64,000 nt of DNA from Methanosphaerula palustris E1-9c (GTDB lineage Archaea > Halobacteriota > Methanomicrobia > Methanomicrobiales > Methanospirillaceae): contig NC_011832.1 in the NCBI RefSeq assembly GCF_000021965.1, positions 496,001 to 560,000 of the forward strand. Direction: 5' to 3'. The notes under the pieces are model-generated. The model did not search any database. It was not told the origin of the DNA and saw only the letters and a program-made list of their open reading frames with translations. Numbering within the stretch: the first letter of the stretch is position 1; each line of letters starts with the position of its first letter. A program made the translations under genes and the position numbers. Of the stretch, positions 27,238-35,618 are shown piece by piece.

Positions 27238-28476
27238 ATGAAGATCTGTATCATCGGCGGAGGATTGGCAGGTCTCACTGCAGCGCTCGACCTCTCTGGG
27301 GATCATTCCGTGGAACTCCTTGAGCGGCGCCCATTTCTTGGCGGTTGTCTCTCATCTCTTTCGCGTGAACACTATACCATAGAACACTACTATCATCACT
27401 GTTTTGAGGGGGACAGCAACCTCTTCTCGTTGATGGAACAACTGGGGATAAGCGACCGGCTCGAATGGCTGGAGGGGAGCACCGGGTATTATGTGGATGG
27501 GGCCGTTCATCCCCTGACCACGCCACGGGAGATCCTCGTGTACCCCTATCTGTCGTTGCTCGACAAGGCCCGACTGGCCCTGCTGACGCTCCGTGCAAAG
27601 CGGATGGATCGGATAAAACTCGATGATGTTCCAGTAAAGCAGTTTCTGGTTGAACAGGTGGGGATGAACGCCTATACTTCCTTCTTTGAGCCGCTGCTCA
27701 AATCAAAGTTCGGGGCCATGCGAGACCAGATCTCTGCAGCCTGGCTGATATCCCGGATTGCGATCAGGTCCAACCGGACCACTGGAGGGGAACGGCTCGG
27801 TTATCTGAAAGGAGGTTTCTCGATCCTGATCGATCGGCTGGAACAGGTCCTCTCCGACCGGGGGGTTTCCATCCAGACCGGCACCCCGGTCGAGAGTATG
27901 CAACGATCCGGTCTTGAATGGATCGTGAATGGGATCCGGTATGATACGGTCATCTCGACGATCCCGCCACAGGAACTGGCCAAACTGAGCGGGGTTGAGT
28001 TCCCTGCGATCCCATACCAGGGGGCGGCCTGCATGATCCTCGCTCTGGACCGTGATGTGACGGAAGGGATATACTGGCTGAATATGAAGGATCCTGCACC
28101 GTACGGGGCAGTGGTCTCGCACACTAACTTTGCACCCCTGGAACGATATGGCGAACATCTGGTCTATCTGGCTTCGTACTTCAGCGGTACCCTTCCTGAC
28201 CAGCACGGTCAGAGGATGAAGGAGGACTTCTGCACGCGTTTCAATGTCACGGACGAGATGATCCACTGGCAGCACCTTGAGGTGGATCCCTGGGCCGGTC
28301 CGGTTTATACCACAGGATACCGGCAGATGATCCCCAACTATGAACAGTACGGTCTTTATATGGCTGGCATGTTCAGCAGGCCCAACTATCCAGAACGGTC
28401 GATGGAGGGTTCGATCACCGCCGGCAGACAGGTGGCAACCTGTGTCCGGCGGAGGATGGCCCATGACCAGCATTGA
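27238..28476 (+). CDS. FAD-dependent oxidoreductase, amine oxidase / protoporphyrinogen oxidase-like
   Basis: This 412-residue protein has the dinucleotide-binding start MKICIIGGGLAGLTAALDL and the second FAD motif LERRPFLGGCLSSL, then EHYYHHCFEGD and a C-terminal FAD segment (NYEQYGLYMAGMF...RSMEGSITAGRQVA). It belongs to the NAD(P)-binding amine oxidase-like superfamily, where phytoene desaturases, UDP-galactopyranose mutases and related enzymes lie. The substrate is unknown. It overlaps the glycosyltransferase gene downstream, so it may modify a lipid-linked sugar or isoprenoid. Confidence 0.8.
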   Translation: MKICIIGGGLAGLTAALDLSGDHSVELLERRPFLGGCLSSLSREHYTIEHYYHHCFEGDSNLFSLMEQLGISDRLEWLEGSTGYYVDGAVHPLTTPREILVYPYLSLLDKARLALLTLRAKRMDRIKLDDVPVKQFLVEQVGMNAYTSFFEPLLKSKFGAMRDQISAAWLISRIAIRSNRTTGGERLGYLKGGFSILIDRLEQVLSDRGVSIQTGTPVESMQRSGLEWIVNGIRYDTVISTIPPQELAKLSGVEFPAIPYQGAACMILALDRDVTEGIYWLNMKDPAPYGAVVSHTNFAPLERYGEHLVYLASYFSGTLPDQHGQRMKEDFCTRFNVTDEMIHWQHLEVDPWAGPVYTTGYRQMIPNYEQYGLYMAGMFSRPNYPERSMEGSITAGRQVATCVRRRMAHDQH

Positions 28477-29179
28477 GGTCAGCGCGGTGATACCGGTCTA
28501 TAACGACCTCCCCGCACTAAAGGTTGCGATCCCTGTATCGATCGAGGTTCTCTCCAAGGTCACCGATAGTTTTGAGATCCTGGTAGCAGAGGACGGTTCC
28601 ACCGATGGGAGTGCTGAGTTCGTCAGGGCCGTCGAGCAGACCGATCCCCGTATTCACCTGCTCCATTCAGATCAGCGTCTTGGACGGGGCAGGGCCCTGA
28701 ACCGTGCGTTCACTGCCGCCCAGGGGACGATCGTCTGCTACTATGATGTCGACCTGGCTACCGACATGCAGCACCTCGCCGAGGTGATCGATGCGGTCCG
28801 TGAGGGCTCTGATATTGCGACTGGTTCGCGTCTTCTCCCGGAGAGCGACATCGTCAGGACTGGCGGGCGGGAGATCGCGAGCCGGGGGTATAACCTGCTG
28901 GTCAGGACGATCCTCGGTTCAAAACTGTACGACCACCAGTGCGGGTTCAAGGCCTTCAACAGAGCTCGGCTTCTGCCGTTGCTCGAAAAGGTTGATGATA
29001 CGCACTGGTTCTGGGACACCGAGGTACTGGTCCGGGGGGCCCGGGCCGGCTATAGGATCCGGGAGATACCGGTTCGGTGGCGGCAGGGGCCGGGGACCAC
29101 GGTCAAAAGGAAGGACGTCGTGGACATGGGCAGTGCGATCCTGCGGTTGTGGTGGGGGCTTCATGTATCGAAAGATTAG
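28463..29179 (+). CDS. Family 2 glycosyltransferase, dolichyl-phosphate mannose synthase-like
   Basis: This 238-residue cytoplasmic enzyme opens with SAVIPVYNDLPALKVAIPV and contains LVAEDGSTDGSAEF and the DxD-type YYDVDLATDM. Other typical parts are ATGSRLL and QCGFKAFNR. The family transfers a sugar from a nucleotide donor to dolichyl or polyprenyl phosphate. ATG 28463 overlaps the oxidoreductase end by 14 bp. It has no C-terminal membrane domain; the next gene encodes a membrane protein that may supply that function. Confidence 0.88.
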   Translation: MTSIEVSAVIPVYNDLPALKVAIPVSIEVLSKVTDSFEILVAEDGSTDGSAEFVRAVEQTDPRIHLLHSDQRLGRGRALNRAFTAAQGTIVCYYDVDLATDMQHLAEVIDAVREGSDIATGSRLLPESDIVRTGGREIASRGYNLLVRTILGSKLYDHQCGFKAFNRARLLPLLEKVDDTHWFWDTEVLVRGARAGYRIREIPVRWRQGPGTTVKRKDVVDMGSAILRLWWGLHVSKD

Positions 29180-30140
29180 TGCAGTCGTGATCCCGACGCT
29201 GCTGGCAGCAGGGATCCTCGGGTTTATGCTCTACAGTGTCAGGGCTGACCTCTCTGTTGCCATCGCCAACAGCATCCCGGCCTATATCGCTGTCGCCGTG
29301 CTGATCTGTGTGGCAGCATGGTGGCTTCGGGGTTTCCGGTACAGGTCGATCTTGCAGGGTCTCTCCATCAAGCCGACGCTCACCTTTGCGACGGCCAATA
29401 TCTTCATCAGCCAGACCGTGAATCTGGTGATCCCATTTCGCCTCGGCGACTTTGTTAGGGTTTTCCTCCTGAAGCATGAGCACAGCACCACCTACTCGCA
29501 GGGGATCTCCTCGATACTGGTGGAACGGATCTTTGATGTGGTGACCGTGGCCCTACTCGGACTCATATCGGTTCTGTTTCTGCTGAATGTACCGGAGTGG
29601 TTCTACACGTTGATCGTGATCCCGCTGGTTGCCGGCGTGATCTTCTTCGCTCTGCTCATCGTTGCAGGACGGTTTCAGACGAAGAATCGGTATATCGGGA
29701 TGGTGCTGACGATGCTCGACGAGGTTCGGCGTGTCTCGCTGAACCTGCGTTCACTCCTGGTCCTCGGTGTTTCGTCGATTGTGATCTGGATCCTGGATGC
29801 GATGGTCTGTATGGCGGTGGTACTGATGTTCGAACAGCCACTGGACCCGATCGTTGTGATCCTGGCCGTTGTGATCGGTAACCTGATCAAGACGGTTCCG
29901 GTGACGCCCGGGGGGATGGGGATCTATGAGGCTGCAGTGGCCGGCGTCTTCGTTACGCTCGGGGGTATGCCCCTGGCCACCGCGACCCTGATTGCGGTCA
30001 TCGACCATCTGATCAAGAATCTGATAACCGGAATCGGCGGAGCGATCTCGATCTATCTCTGCGGGGACTGGGTGATGCCGGTGATCTGGCGGGTCTTCCA
30101 GAAGAAGGTTGTGGAGGGTGAGTCGATTGGTGGGGATTGA
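29163..30140 (+). CDS. Flippase-like membrane protein (UPF0104 / LPG synthase TM domain family)
   Basis: This 325-residue protein has about eight helices. It shows the family pattern VILNLVIPFRLGD-type FISQTVNLVIPFRLGDFVRVFLLKH-like region, GISSILVERIFDVVTV, and PVTPGGMGIYEAAVAGVFV. Members sit beside polyprenyl-phosphate glycosyltransferases and are thought to act on lipid-linked sugars. ATG 29163 overlaps the glycosyltransferase stop by 17 bp. The family name is from pattern recognition; the substrate is unknown. Confidence 0.82.
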   Translation: MYRKISAVVIPTLLAAGILGFMLYSVRADLSVAIANSIPAYIAVAVLICVAAWWLRGFRYRSILQGLSIKPTLTFATANIFISQTVNLVIPFRLGDFVRVFLLKHEHSTTYSQGISSILVERIFDVVTVALLGLISVLFLLNVPEWFYTLIVIPLVAGVIFFALLIVAGRFQTKNRYIGMVLTMLDEVRRVSLNLRSLLVLGVSSIVIWILDAMVCMAVVLMFEQPLDPIVVILAVVIGNLIKTVPVTPGGMGIYEAAVAGVFVTLGGMPLATATLIAVIDHLIKNLITGIGGAISIYLCGDWVMPVIWRVFQKKVVEGESIGGD

Positions 30141-30141
30141 G

Positions 30142-32136
30142 ATGCAGGTGGCCGCAGTGATCATCTGGCTGGTGCTGATCAAACTGCTCCAGTTATCGCT
30201 CTGGCCTCTGCTGCAGGAGGGGTGTGGCCGGTTTGCCTACCCTGCCTCGTTCACCGGTTCTGTCCTCGCCTATACTCTTCTCTCCTGGTACTGTGGCCTG
30301 CTCCACCTCCCGGTCTGGTTGGCGCTGCTCCCGTTCGGGGTACTGCTCGCCTATCACCTGTACCGGCGGGAGTACACCCGCGCTTCCCTCGCTGGAATGT
30401 GGCGGTGGGACCTGGTCTTCCTTGGCTTCTTCCTCTTCATGCTCGAGGCCCGGTACACCAACCCCTCGGCCTCGTATGCAGAGAAGTTCATGGATCTTGG
30501 TTTCATCTCATCAGTGATGCGAACCCCGGTGGTTCCGCCGCTCGACCCCTGGTATGCCGGCGGGTATCAGAACGTCTATTACTATCTCGGGTACTGGCTG
30601 GTCGGGGCTCTTGGCGCCGTCACCGGGATCCCCGCATCAGTTGTCTTCAACCTGGCACTGCCGACGATCATGGGCCTCGCTGCCGTGAATCTGTATGCGA
30701 TTGGAGATCTACTCTTAAAACGGCTCTCCTGGCTGCCGACCCTGATCCTCCTCCTTCCGAACCCCTCCGCGTTCCTCCTCTCCTTTGGGGGGAATGATCT
30801 TTCGAAGGTCGCCTGGGACAGTACCCGGGTGATCGACAATACGATCAACGAGTACCCGCTCTTCTCCTTCACCTGGGGTGATGTCCATGCACATGTGCTC
30901 GGTATCTTCAACCAGGTCTTTCTGATCTTCCTGCTCCTCCTCTGTATCCGAACCTGGAAGGATCTCACCTCCAGGGGGAGGGGGCTGTTGATGCTGCTGG
31001 TCGCCGTCTCGCTCGGGTCGATGCCCGGGATCAATTCCTGGGATGTGCTGATCTATGCGCCGATTACGCTCGGAGTCTGCCTGTACCTGGTCTGGCAGGA
31101 GCGGCAGCAGGCAGTGGCCGGCCTCCTTCAGTATCTGCCGCTCGTGATCCCGGTGCTGGCCATCGCTGCCTACCTGCCGTTCTATCTGCAGATGTCCAGC
31201 GCAGGGATCAAGGGGATTGGGATCGTCCATCTCCCCTCGGCTCCGGCCCAGTTCCTGCTGGTGCACGGTTTCTTCCTGCTGGTATTCTATGCCTTTTCCG
31301 CACGTGACCTGGTCAAGCGGCCCTATCTGATCGCCGCGGCGATCCCGTTCCTGTTGACCGGGTATTATGCCGCTGCGATCGCTGTGATCCCGCTCGTCTC
31401 GTTTGCCACGCGGAAGGCCCGGCGGCACGAGGAACTCCTGGCTGTCTGCGGGCTGTTGGTCGCCGTCTTCTGTGAGATCCTGTATCTGAAGGACAATATG
31501 GGAGATCAGTACTTCCGGATGAATACGGTCTTCAAGTTCTATGTCGCGGCATGGCTGCTGATGGGATCGGCTTCAGCAGTGATGATCGGGCGGGCTATCG
31601 ACGAGTCTCGGTTATCGGTTCATCTCGCGTCCATTGGGGATGCCCGGGGGAAGGGGATGGCAGTGCTACTGATCGCGGTACTGCTGATCACTCCGTTTGC
31701 CGTCACCGGCAAACTGACGGCCCCTGACCGGACTCTCGACGGTCTCGCCTATGTGGAGACGACCCATCCCGGGGATGCGGCTGCAGTGGCCTTCCTTTCG
31801 CAACTGAAAGGGAGCCCGGTGATCGTCGAGGCGCAGGGGTCGGACTACACCTACGCCGCCCGGATCTCTTCGTTCACTGGCCTCCCGGCGATCATCGGCT
31901 GGACTTTCCACGAGTATATGTGGCGCGGGGACTACGGTCCGGTATCAGAACGGATGGCCGATGTGAAGACGATCTATCAGGATCCTTCACAGACGGTATC
32001 ACTGATGAAGAAGTATAATGCCACCCTCCTCTATGTCGGGGAGACCGAATGGACCACCTATCAGGTCTCGCTCCCGACCACCGGGCTCAAGCAGATCTAC
32101 TCCGGGCAGGGCGTTCAGATCTATCAACTGGCCTGA
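30142..32136 (+). CDS. DUF2298 large membrane protein
   Basis: This 664-residue protein has about fourteen predicted helices. Diagnostic features of DUF2298 are ARYTNPSASYAEKFMDLGFI, the Tyr-rich VYYYLGYWLVG, and TWGDVHAHVLGI, followed by SMPGINSWDV and YLKDNMGDQYFRMNTVFKFY. The N-terminal half resembles GT-C type glycosyltransferases, but activity is unproven. ATG 30142 follows GGTGGGG, one base after the previous stop. As last gene of the operon it probably handles the lipid-linked sugar made by the upstream enzymes. Confidence 0.88.
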   Translation: MQVAAVIIWLVLIKLLQLSLWPLLQEGCGRFAYPASFTGSVLAYTLLSWYCGLLHLPVWLALLPFGVLLAYHLYRREYTRASLAGMWRWDLVFLGFFLFMLEARYTNPSASYAEKFMDLGFISSVMRTPVVPPLDPWYAGGYQNVYYYLGYWLVGALGAVTGIPASVVFNLALPTIMGLAAVNLYAIGDLLLKRLSWLPTLILLLPNPSAFLLSFGGNDLSKVAWDSTRVIDNTINEYPLFSFTWGDVHAHVLGIFNQVFLIFLLLLCIRTWKDLTSRGRGLLMLLVAVSLGSMPGINSWDVLIYAPITLGVCLYLVWQERQQAVAGLLQYLPLVIPVLAIAAYLPFYLQMSSAGIKGIGIVHLPSAPAQFLLVHGFFLLVFYAFSARDLVKRPYLIAAAIPFLLTGYYAAAIAVIPLVSFATRKARRHEELLAVCGLLVAVFCEILYLKDNMGDQYFRMNTVFKFYVAAWLLMGSASAVMIGRAIDESRLSVHLASIGDARGKGMAVLLIAVLLITPFAVTGKLTAPDRTLDGLAYVETTHPGDAAAVAFLSQLKGSPVIVEAQGSDYTYAARISSFTGLPAIIGWTFHEYMWRGDYGPVSERMADVKTIYQDPSQTVSLMKKYNATLLYVGETEWTTYQVSLPTTGLKQIYSGQGVQIYQLA

Positions 32137-32144
32137 TCCATCTC

Positions 32145-32156
32145 TTATCTTTTTTG
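32145..32156 (+). terminator. T-run after the DUF2298 gene
   Basis: A stretch with six Ts lies within 20 bp of the stop codon and would end the four-gene transcript before the ribosomal protein promoter. Confidence 0.45.
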
Positions 32157-32324
32157 TCGACGGAGGGGATCGATCCGGTTTGAATGCACAGGATCCAGGG
32201 GTTCGCACTGTTGGTCTTCTGTGTCAGATCCCGGGTCAGAGGGATGATCCGGACGGGCGAGGATCTCCTGGATTCTGGGGAAAATTCAGGTAGATCACCA
32301 GGTCCCTGGCCTCCAGTTACAAAC

Positions 32325-32332
32325 CTTTATGT
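32325..32332 (+). promoter_or_regulatory. TATA box of the L7Ae operon
   Basis: CTTTATGT within ACAAACCTTTATGTGTGG would set transcription start near 32352-32356, giving a leader of about 65 nt. Confidence 0.55.
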
Positions 32333-32380
32333 GTGGCTAAAAGAGAAAGATATGGACACATCGGCGACTGACTGATGAGT

Positions 32381-32405
32381 GATGAAGGAGACTACGCAAT
32401 CCTGA
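32381..32405 (+). promoter_or_regulatory. Possible kink-turn in the L7Ae leader
   Basis: The stem AGGA (32386-32389) / TCCT (32400-32403) is flanked on its outer side by GA (32384-32385) and GA (32404-32405), which could form tandem G-A pairs, preceded by the three-base bulge GAT. This is the core layout of a kink-turn, the RNA motif bound by L7Ae. The outer stem is weak. Autoregulation through such leaders has been described for archaeal L7Ae; here it is inference. Confidence 0.35.
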
Positions 32406-32417
32406 ATGAGGTGAGTT

Positions 32418-32786
32418 ATGTCAAAAGCATACGTAACATTTGATTCTCCAGAGGAGATCCAGAACAAGGCCCTTGAAGCCCTTGAAATTGCCCGGGATAC
32501 CGGGAAGGTCAAGAAAGGGTCCAATGAAGCGACAAAAGCTATCGAACGATCCATTGCTCAGCTGGTCCTGATCGGCGCAGATGTGGAGCCAGAAGAGATT
32601 GTGATGCATCTGGCCCCACTCTGTGATGAGAAGCACATCCCGTACATCTTTATCGGGAAGCAGAACGATATCGGAGCCGCCAGCGGCCTGACTGTTGCCT
32701 CGACTGCTGCAGCGATTGTGAAGCCTGGAAAGGCAAAAGAACTCGTCGACGAGATCACGGCCCAGCTCACTGAGTTAAGGGGGTAA
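32418..32786 (+). CDS. rpl7ae: Ribosomal protein L7Ae
   Basis: This 122-residue RNA-binding protein recognises kink-turns in rRNA, in box C/D and H/ACA RNAs and in RNase P. Typical segments are [43 protein letters not shown] and [24 protein letters not shown] precedes ATG 32418. It heads a tight operon with S28e, L24e and Ndk, the usual euryarchaeal order. Confidence 0.96.
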   Translation: MSKAYVTFDSPEEIQNKALEALEIARDTGKVKKGSNEATKAIERSIAQLVLIGADVEPEEIVMHLAPLCDEKHIPYIFIGKQNDIGAASGLTVASTAAAIVKPGKAKELVDEITAQLTELRG

Positions 32787-32792
32787 TGTCCG

Positions 32793-33002
32793 ATGGCAGA
32801 TGAAGGCACGCCAGCGGAAGTGATCGAGGTGATCGGGTCCACAGGGATGCACGGAGAAGCCATGCAGGTCAAATGCCGTATCCTTGACGGTTCCAACAAG
32901 GGGCGGATCATCACCAGAAACACCGTCGGTCCAATCCGCGAAGGGGACATCCTGATGCTCCTCGAGACCGAACGTGAAGCAAAAAAACTCTCCAGGCGGT
33001 GA
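32793..33002 (+). CDS. rps28e: Ribosomal protein S28e
   Basis: This 69-residue protein is of normal length, with the conserved [28 protein letters not shown] and the C-terminal [11 protein letters not shown]. It lies 6 bp after the L7Ae gene and binds 16S rRNA in the small subunit. Confidence 0.95.
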   Translation: MADEGTPAEVIEVIGSTGMHGEAMQVKCRILDGSNKGRIITRNTVGPIREGDILMLLETEREAKKLSRR

Positions 33003-33007
33003 AGTAA

Positions 33008-33199
33008 ATGGTTGAAATGCATACCTGTACGTTCTGCGGTGAAGGGCTCGAACCCGGAACCGGCAAGATGTTCGTCCGCAGGGATGGTTCTATCTATTAC
33101 TTCTGCAGCACCAAGTGCCAGAATAACTTCAAGCTCGGAAGAGCTCCGCGCCGGGTCGCTTGGACCAAGGCCGGCAGAAAGGCACTCGGTAAGGAGTGA
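33008..33199 (+). CDS. rpl24e: Ribosomal protein L24e
   Basis: This 63-residue zinc-ribbon protein of the large subunit has [21 protein letters not shown] and the second Cys pair [10 protein letters not shown], followed by [10 protein letters not shown]. The stop codon overlaps a GTG before ndk, and its end supplies the ndk Shine-Dalgarno sequence AAGGAGTGA. Confidence 0.95.
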
Positions 33200-33204
33200 A
33201 TGAG

Positions 33205-33654
33205 ATGGACCGGACCTTTGTGATGATCAAGCCCGATGGAGTCCAGCGCGGCTTAATCGGGCAGATCGTCGCCCGGCTTGAGGACAAGGGGCTGAAGATG
33301 GTGGCCGCACGATTTGAGCGGCTCGCTGAGGCGACGGTGAATGAACACTACCGTGAGCACATCGAACGGTCGTTCTATCCCTCGCTCAAGCAGTATATCA
33401 TGAGCGGTCCCTGTTTCCTGATGGTCTGGGAGGGAAAGAATGCGGCTGCGGTGGTCAGAACGCTGACCGGCGCAACCAACCCATCCGAGGCCGCTCCTGG
33501 CACTATCAGGGGCGATTACGGTCTTGACATCGGTAGGAATGTGATCCATGCGTCCGACGCTCCTGAGAGCGCCGCACGCGAGATTGCACTTCACTTCCCG
33601 GGCACCGGACAGGTCACCTATACACGGATCGATGAACCGGTCCTGTATGAGTGA
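33205..33654 (+). CDS. ndk: Nucleoside diphosphate kinase
   Basis: This 149-residue enzyme transfers the terminal phosphate of ATP to nucleoside diphosphates. It has [18 protein letters not shown] at the N-terminus and the active-site His in the signature [15 protein letters not shown] 33205 follows AAGGAGTGA; the overlapping GTG at 33196 is unlikely. It is the last gene of the L7Ae operon, followed by a T-run at 33663-33670. Confidence 0.96.
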
Positions 33655-33662
33655 ACCCGCAC

Positions 33663-33670
33663 TTTTTTTA
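33663..33670 (+). terminator. T-run after ndk
   Basis: Seven Ts within 10 bp of the ndk stop codon fit an archaeal terminator for the L7Ae-S28e-L24e-Ndk operon. Confidence 0.45.
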
Positions 33671-33718
33671 ATATGACTCTGTCTGCTTTCAACAGCTGGC
33701 GCTCTCTTCTGAAGAATA

Positions 33719-34174
33719 ATGACGATAACTGAGGTGATCCACTGCCATGGACATCAGTATGTCCTGGCCACGCACAAGACCACGTTTGAGGTGACCACCG
33801 AGCCCTCGTTGACCCTGCAGGGCGACTGCATCATCGGCGTCGGGGCTGACCGGGCAGGCCCTGATCTCTCATCTGAGTTTAAGAGAGCGCTGGCCACAGA
33901 TGGGGCGGTACTGATCACAACGCTGGCCTGCGATGGGATCTCCGTGGTCGTCAGGTCCCGGGGTGGTTCTGGACTGGACCTTTCCCACCAGACCGACCTG
34001 GTATGGCGCCGGTCTCCGTTCACCTGCAGCCGGACGATCGGAGTCTACGCGGATCATGTGGCCCGGACCCTGCCCAGAGATCTGATCGCCAGCCTTCAGA
34101 ACGGGGCCCCGCTTGAGGTGACGCTGACCGTCCTCTCTGCTGTTGAGGCCGTCAGTCAATCCCTCCCGAGCTGA
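33719..34174 (+). CDS. DUF371 protein
   Basis: This 151-residue archaeal protein fits DUF371: ITEVIHCHGHQYVLATHKTTFEVTTE, then LTLQGDCIIGVGADRAGPDLS and SRGGSGLDLSHQTDLVWRRS. Its function is unknown; the family is almost confined to archaea. The 3' end overlaps the convergent xseB gene by 19 bp. Confidence 0.82.
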   Translation: MTITEVIHCHGHQYVLATHKTTFEVTTEPSLTLQGDCIIGVGADRAGPDLSSEFKRALATDGAVLITTLACDGISVVVRSRGGSGLDLSHQTDLVWRRSPFTCSRTIGVYADHVARTLPRDLIASLQNGAPLEVTLTVLSAVEAVSQSLPS

Positions 34175-34338
34175 CTGATCTTCATCTCGGCCGTCTCGAG
34201 CATCCCCTCGCACTGTTTCACCAGCAGGGCCCCGCGCTCATACAGGGCGATGCTCTCGTCGAGGCTGGTCTCATCGTCCTCGATCTTCTGCACGATAGAT
34301 TTCAATTCCTTCAGCAACTCTTCATATGTTTCTGTCAT
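34156..34338 (-). CDS. xseB: Exodeoxyribonuclease VII small subunit
   Basis: This 60-residue helical protein shows the family pattern YEELLKELKSIVQKIEDDETSLDESIALYERGALLVKQCEGML. It binds the large subunit and is required for activity. It overlaps the xseA end by 17 bp in the same direction. Confidence 0.93.
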   Translation of the reverse strand: MTETYEELLKELKSIVQKIEDDETSLDESIALYERGALLVKQCEGMLETAEMKISQLGRD

Positions 34339-35581
34339 AGGTGACCTCCTTTATCTTCGCGATCCCGGTTCCGTCCGCCAGCCTCAGTAATACCTGGTCT
34401 CCTTTGCTGATCTGATGTGCCGAGGTGATCGGTTGGTTCTCCCGTTCGACCATACAGTAGCCACGGTTGAGCAGCCTGAGCGGATCGCCGGCTTCCACCA
34501 TCGCCCGCTGTTCCCTGACCTCCAACCGTCTTCTTTCCATCCCGACCGTGAGGGCACGGTCGAGCCATTCGGAGAGTGTGGCGAGATCCTCTCTCCGCCG
34601 GTTCATCAGTCGTTCAAGCCGAGCAGGGTGAAGTCGCTCTCTGAGGGTAGTGACCTCGGTTGAGCCCTTCTGTACCCTCCGTATCAGGTGATCGATCAGG
34701 TGCTGCCGGCAGGTCAACAGTTCGCTGATCAGTTCTCCCCGGTCCGGGACGACCAGTTCCGCTGCTGCAGAGGGGGTCGGGGCACGCAGGTCTGCAGCCA
34801 GGTCACAGAGGGTTACATCGACCTCATGGCCGACCGCACTGACCACCGGGGTTATACACCCTGCGACTGCCCGGACGACGTCGGGGTGGTTGAATGGGAA
34901 GAGGTCCTCGAACGAGCCTCCTCCCCGGGCGACGATGATCACATCCACCCTGGTATCGACCCTCCTGATGGCCGCCGCGATCTCAAGGTGAGCCGTCTCC
35001 CCCTGTACGACCGTCGGGGAGACGATCAGGGTCAGGGGGAACCGCCGGCTGATCACATTCCTGATGTCCTGCAGGACGGCGCCGGTCGACGAGGTGACCA
35101 CGCCCACGACCTTCGGAAACCGGGGGAGCGGTCGTTTTCTTTCGGCTGCGAAGAGCCCCTCTGCATCGAGTTCCCGCTTCCACCGTTCGACGAGGAGGTG
35201 CTTCTCCCCCTCCCCTGTCCGTCGAACCTCCCTGGCATAGAACTGATACCGCCCCTGCGGTGGGTACAACCCGATCGATCCAAAGATCTGGACATTCATC
35301 CCATTGGCCAGATCGATCCCGATCCGGGCCGCATCACTCCGCCAGATCACACACTGGATTGTCGAGACCTTTCCGAACCGTTCCTCTGAAAGGGAGAAGT
35401 AGCGATGGCCTGAACTGTGGTGGGTATAGTTGGTGATCTCCCCGCGGACCCAGATCTCCTGAAGCCGTTGATCGCCGAGGAGGGTCTCGATCAGCCCGGA
35501 GATCTCGGATACGCCGAGCGTTCGGGGTTCCTCGCGGGGCGCGATCTGGTCGAAGGTTAACTGGCCCTGTCTTCCTGCCAT
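34322..35581 (-). CDS. xseA: Exodeoxyribonuclease VII large subunit
   Basis: This 419-residue nuclease subunit begins with the OB-fold region (LGVSEISGLIETLLGDQRLQEIWVRGEITNYTHHSSGHRYF). It carries the core motifs VVGVVTSSTGAVLQDI, DVIIVARGGGSFEDLFPFNHP and SAVGHEVDVTLCDLAADLRAPTPSAAAEL. It degrades single-stranded DNA from both ends. ATG 35581 is preferred because the OB-fold starts soon after it; an upstream ATG at 35644 would run into the divergent gene. ExoVII is essentially bacterial, so transfer from bacteria is likely. Confidence 0.93.
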   Translation of the reverse strand: MAGRQGQLTFDQIAPREEPRTLGVSEISGLIETLLGDQRLQEIWVRGEITNYTHHSSGHRYFSLSEERFGKVSTIQCVIWRSDAARIGIDLANGMNVQIFGSIGLYPPQGRYQFYAREVRRTGEGEKHLLVERWKRELDAEGLFAAERKRPLPRFPKVVGVVTSSTGAVLQDIRNVISRRFPLTLIVSPTVVQGETAHLEIAAAIRRVDTRVDVIIVARGGGSFEDLFPFNHPDVVRAVAGCITPVVSAVGHEVDVTLCDLAADLRAPTPSAAAELVVPDRGELISELLTCRQHLIDHLIRRVQKGSTEVTTLRERLHPARLERLMNRRREDLATLSEWLDRALTVGMERRRLEVREQRAMVEAGDPLRLLNRGYCMVERENQPITSAHQISKGDQVLLRLADGTGIAKIKEVTYDRNI

Positions 35582-35618
35582 TACGTTCAATAGGATGTAC
35601 TCCGTATCACCTATATCT

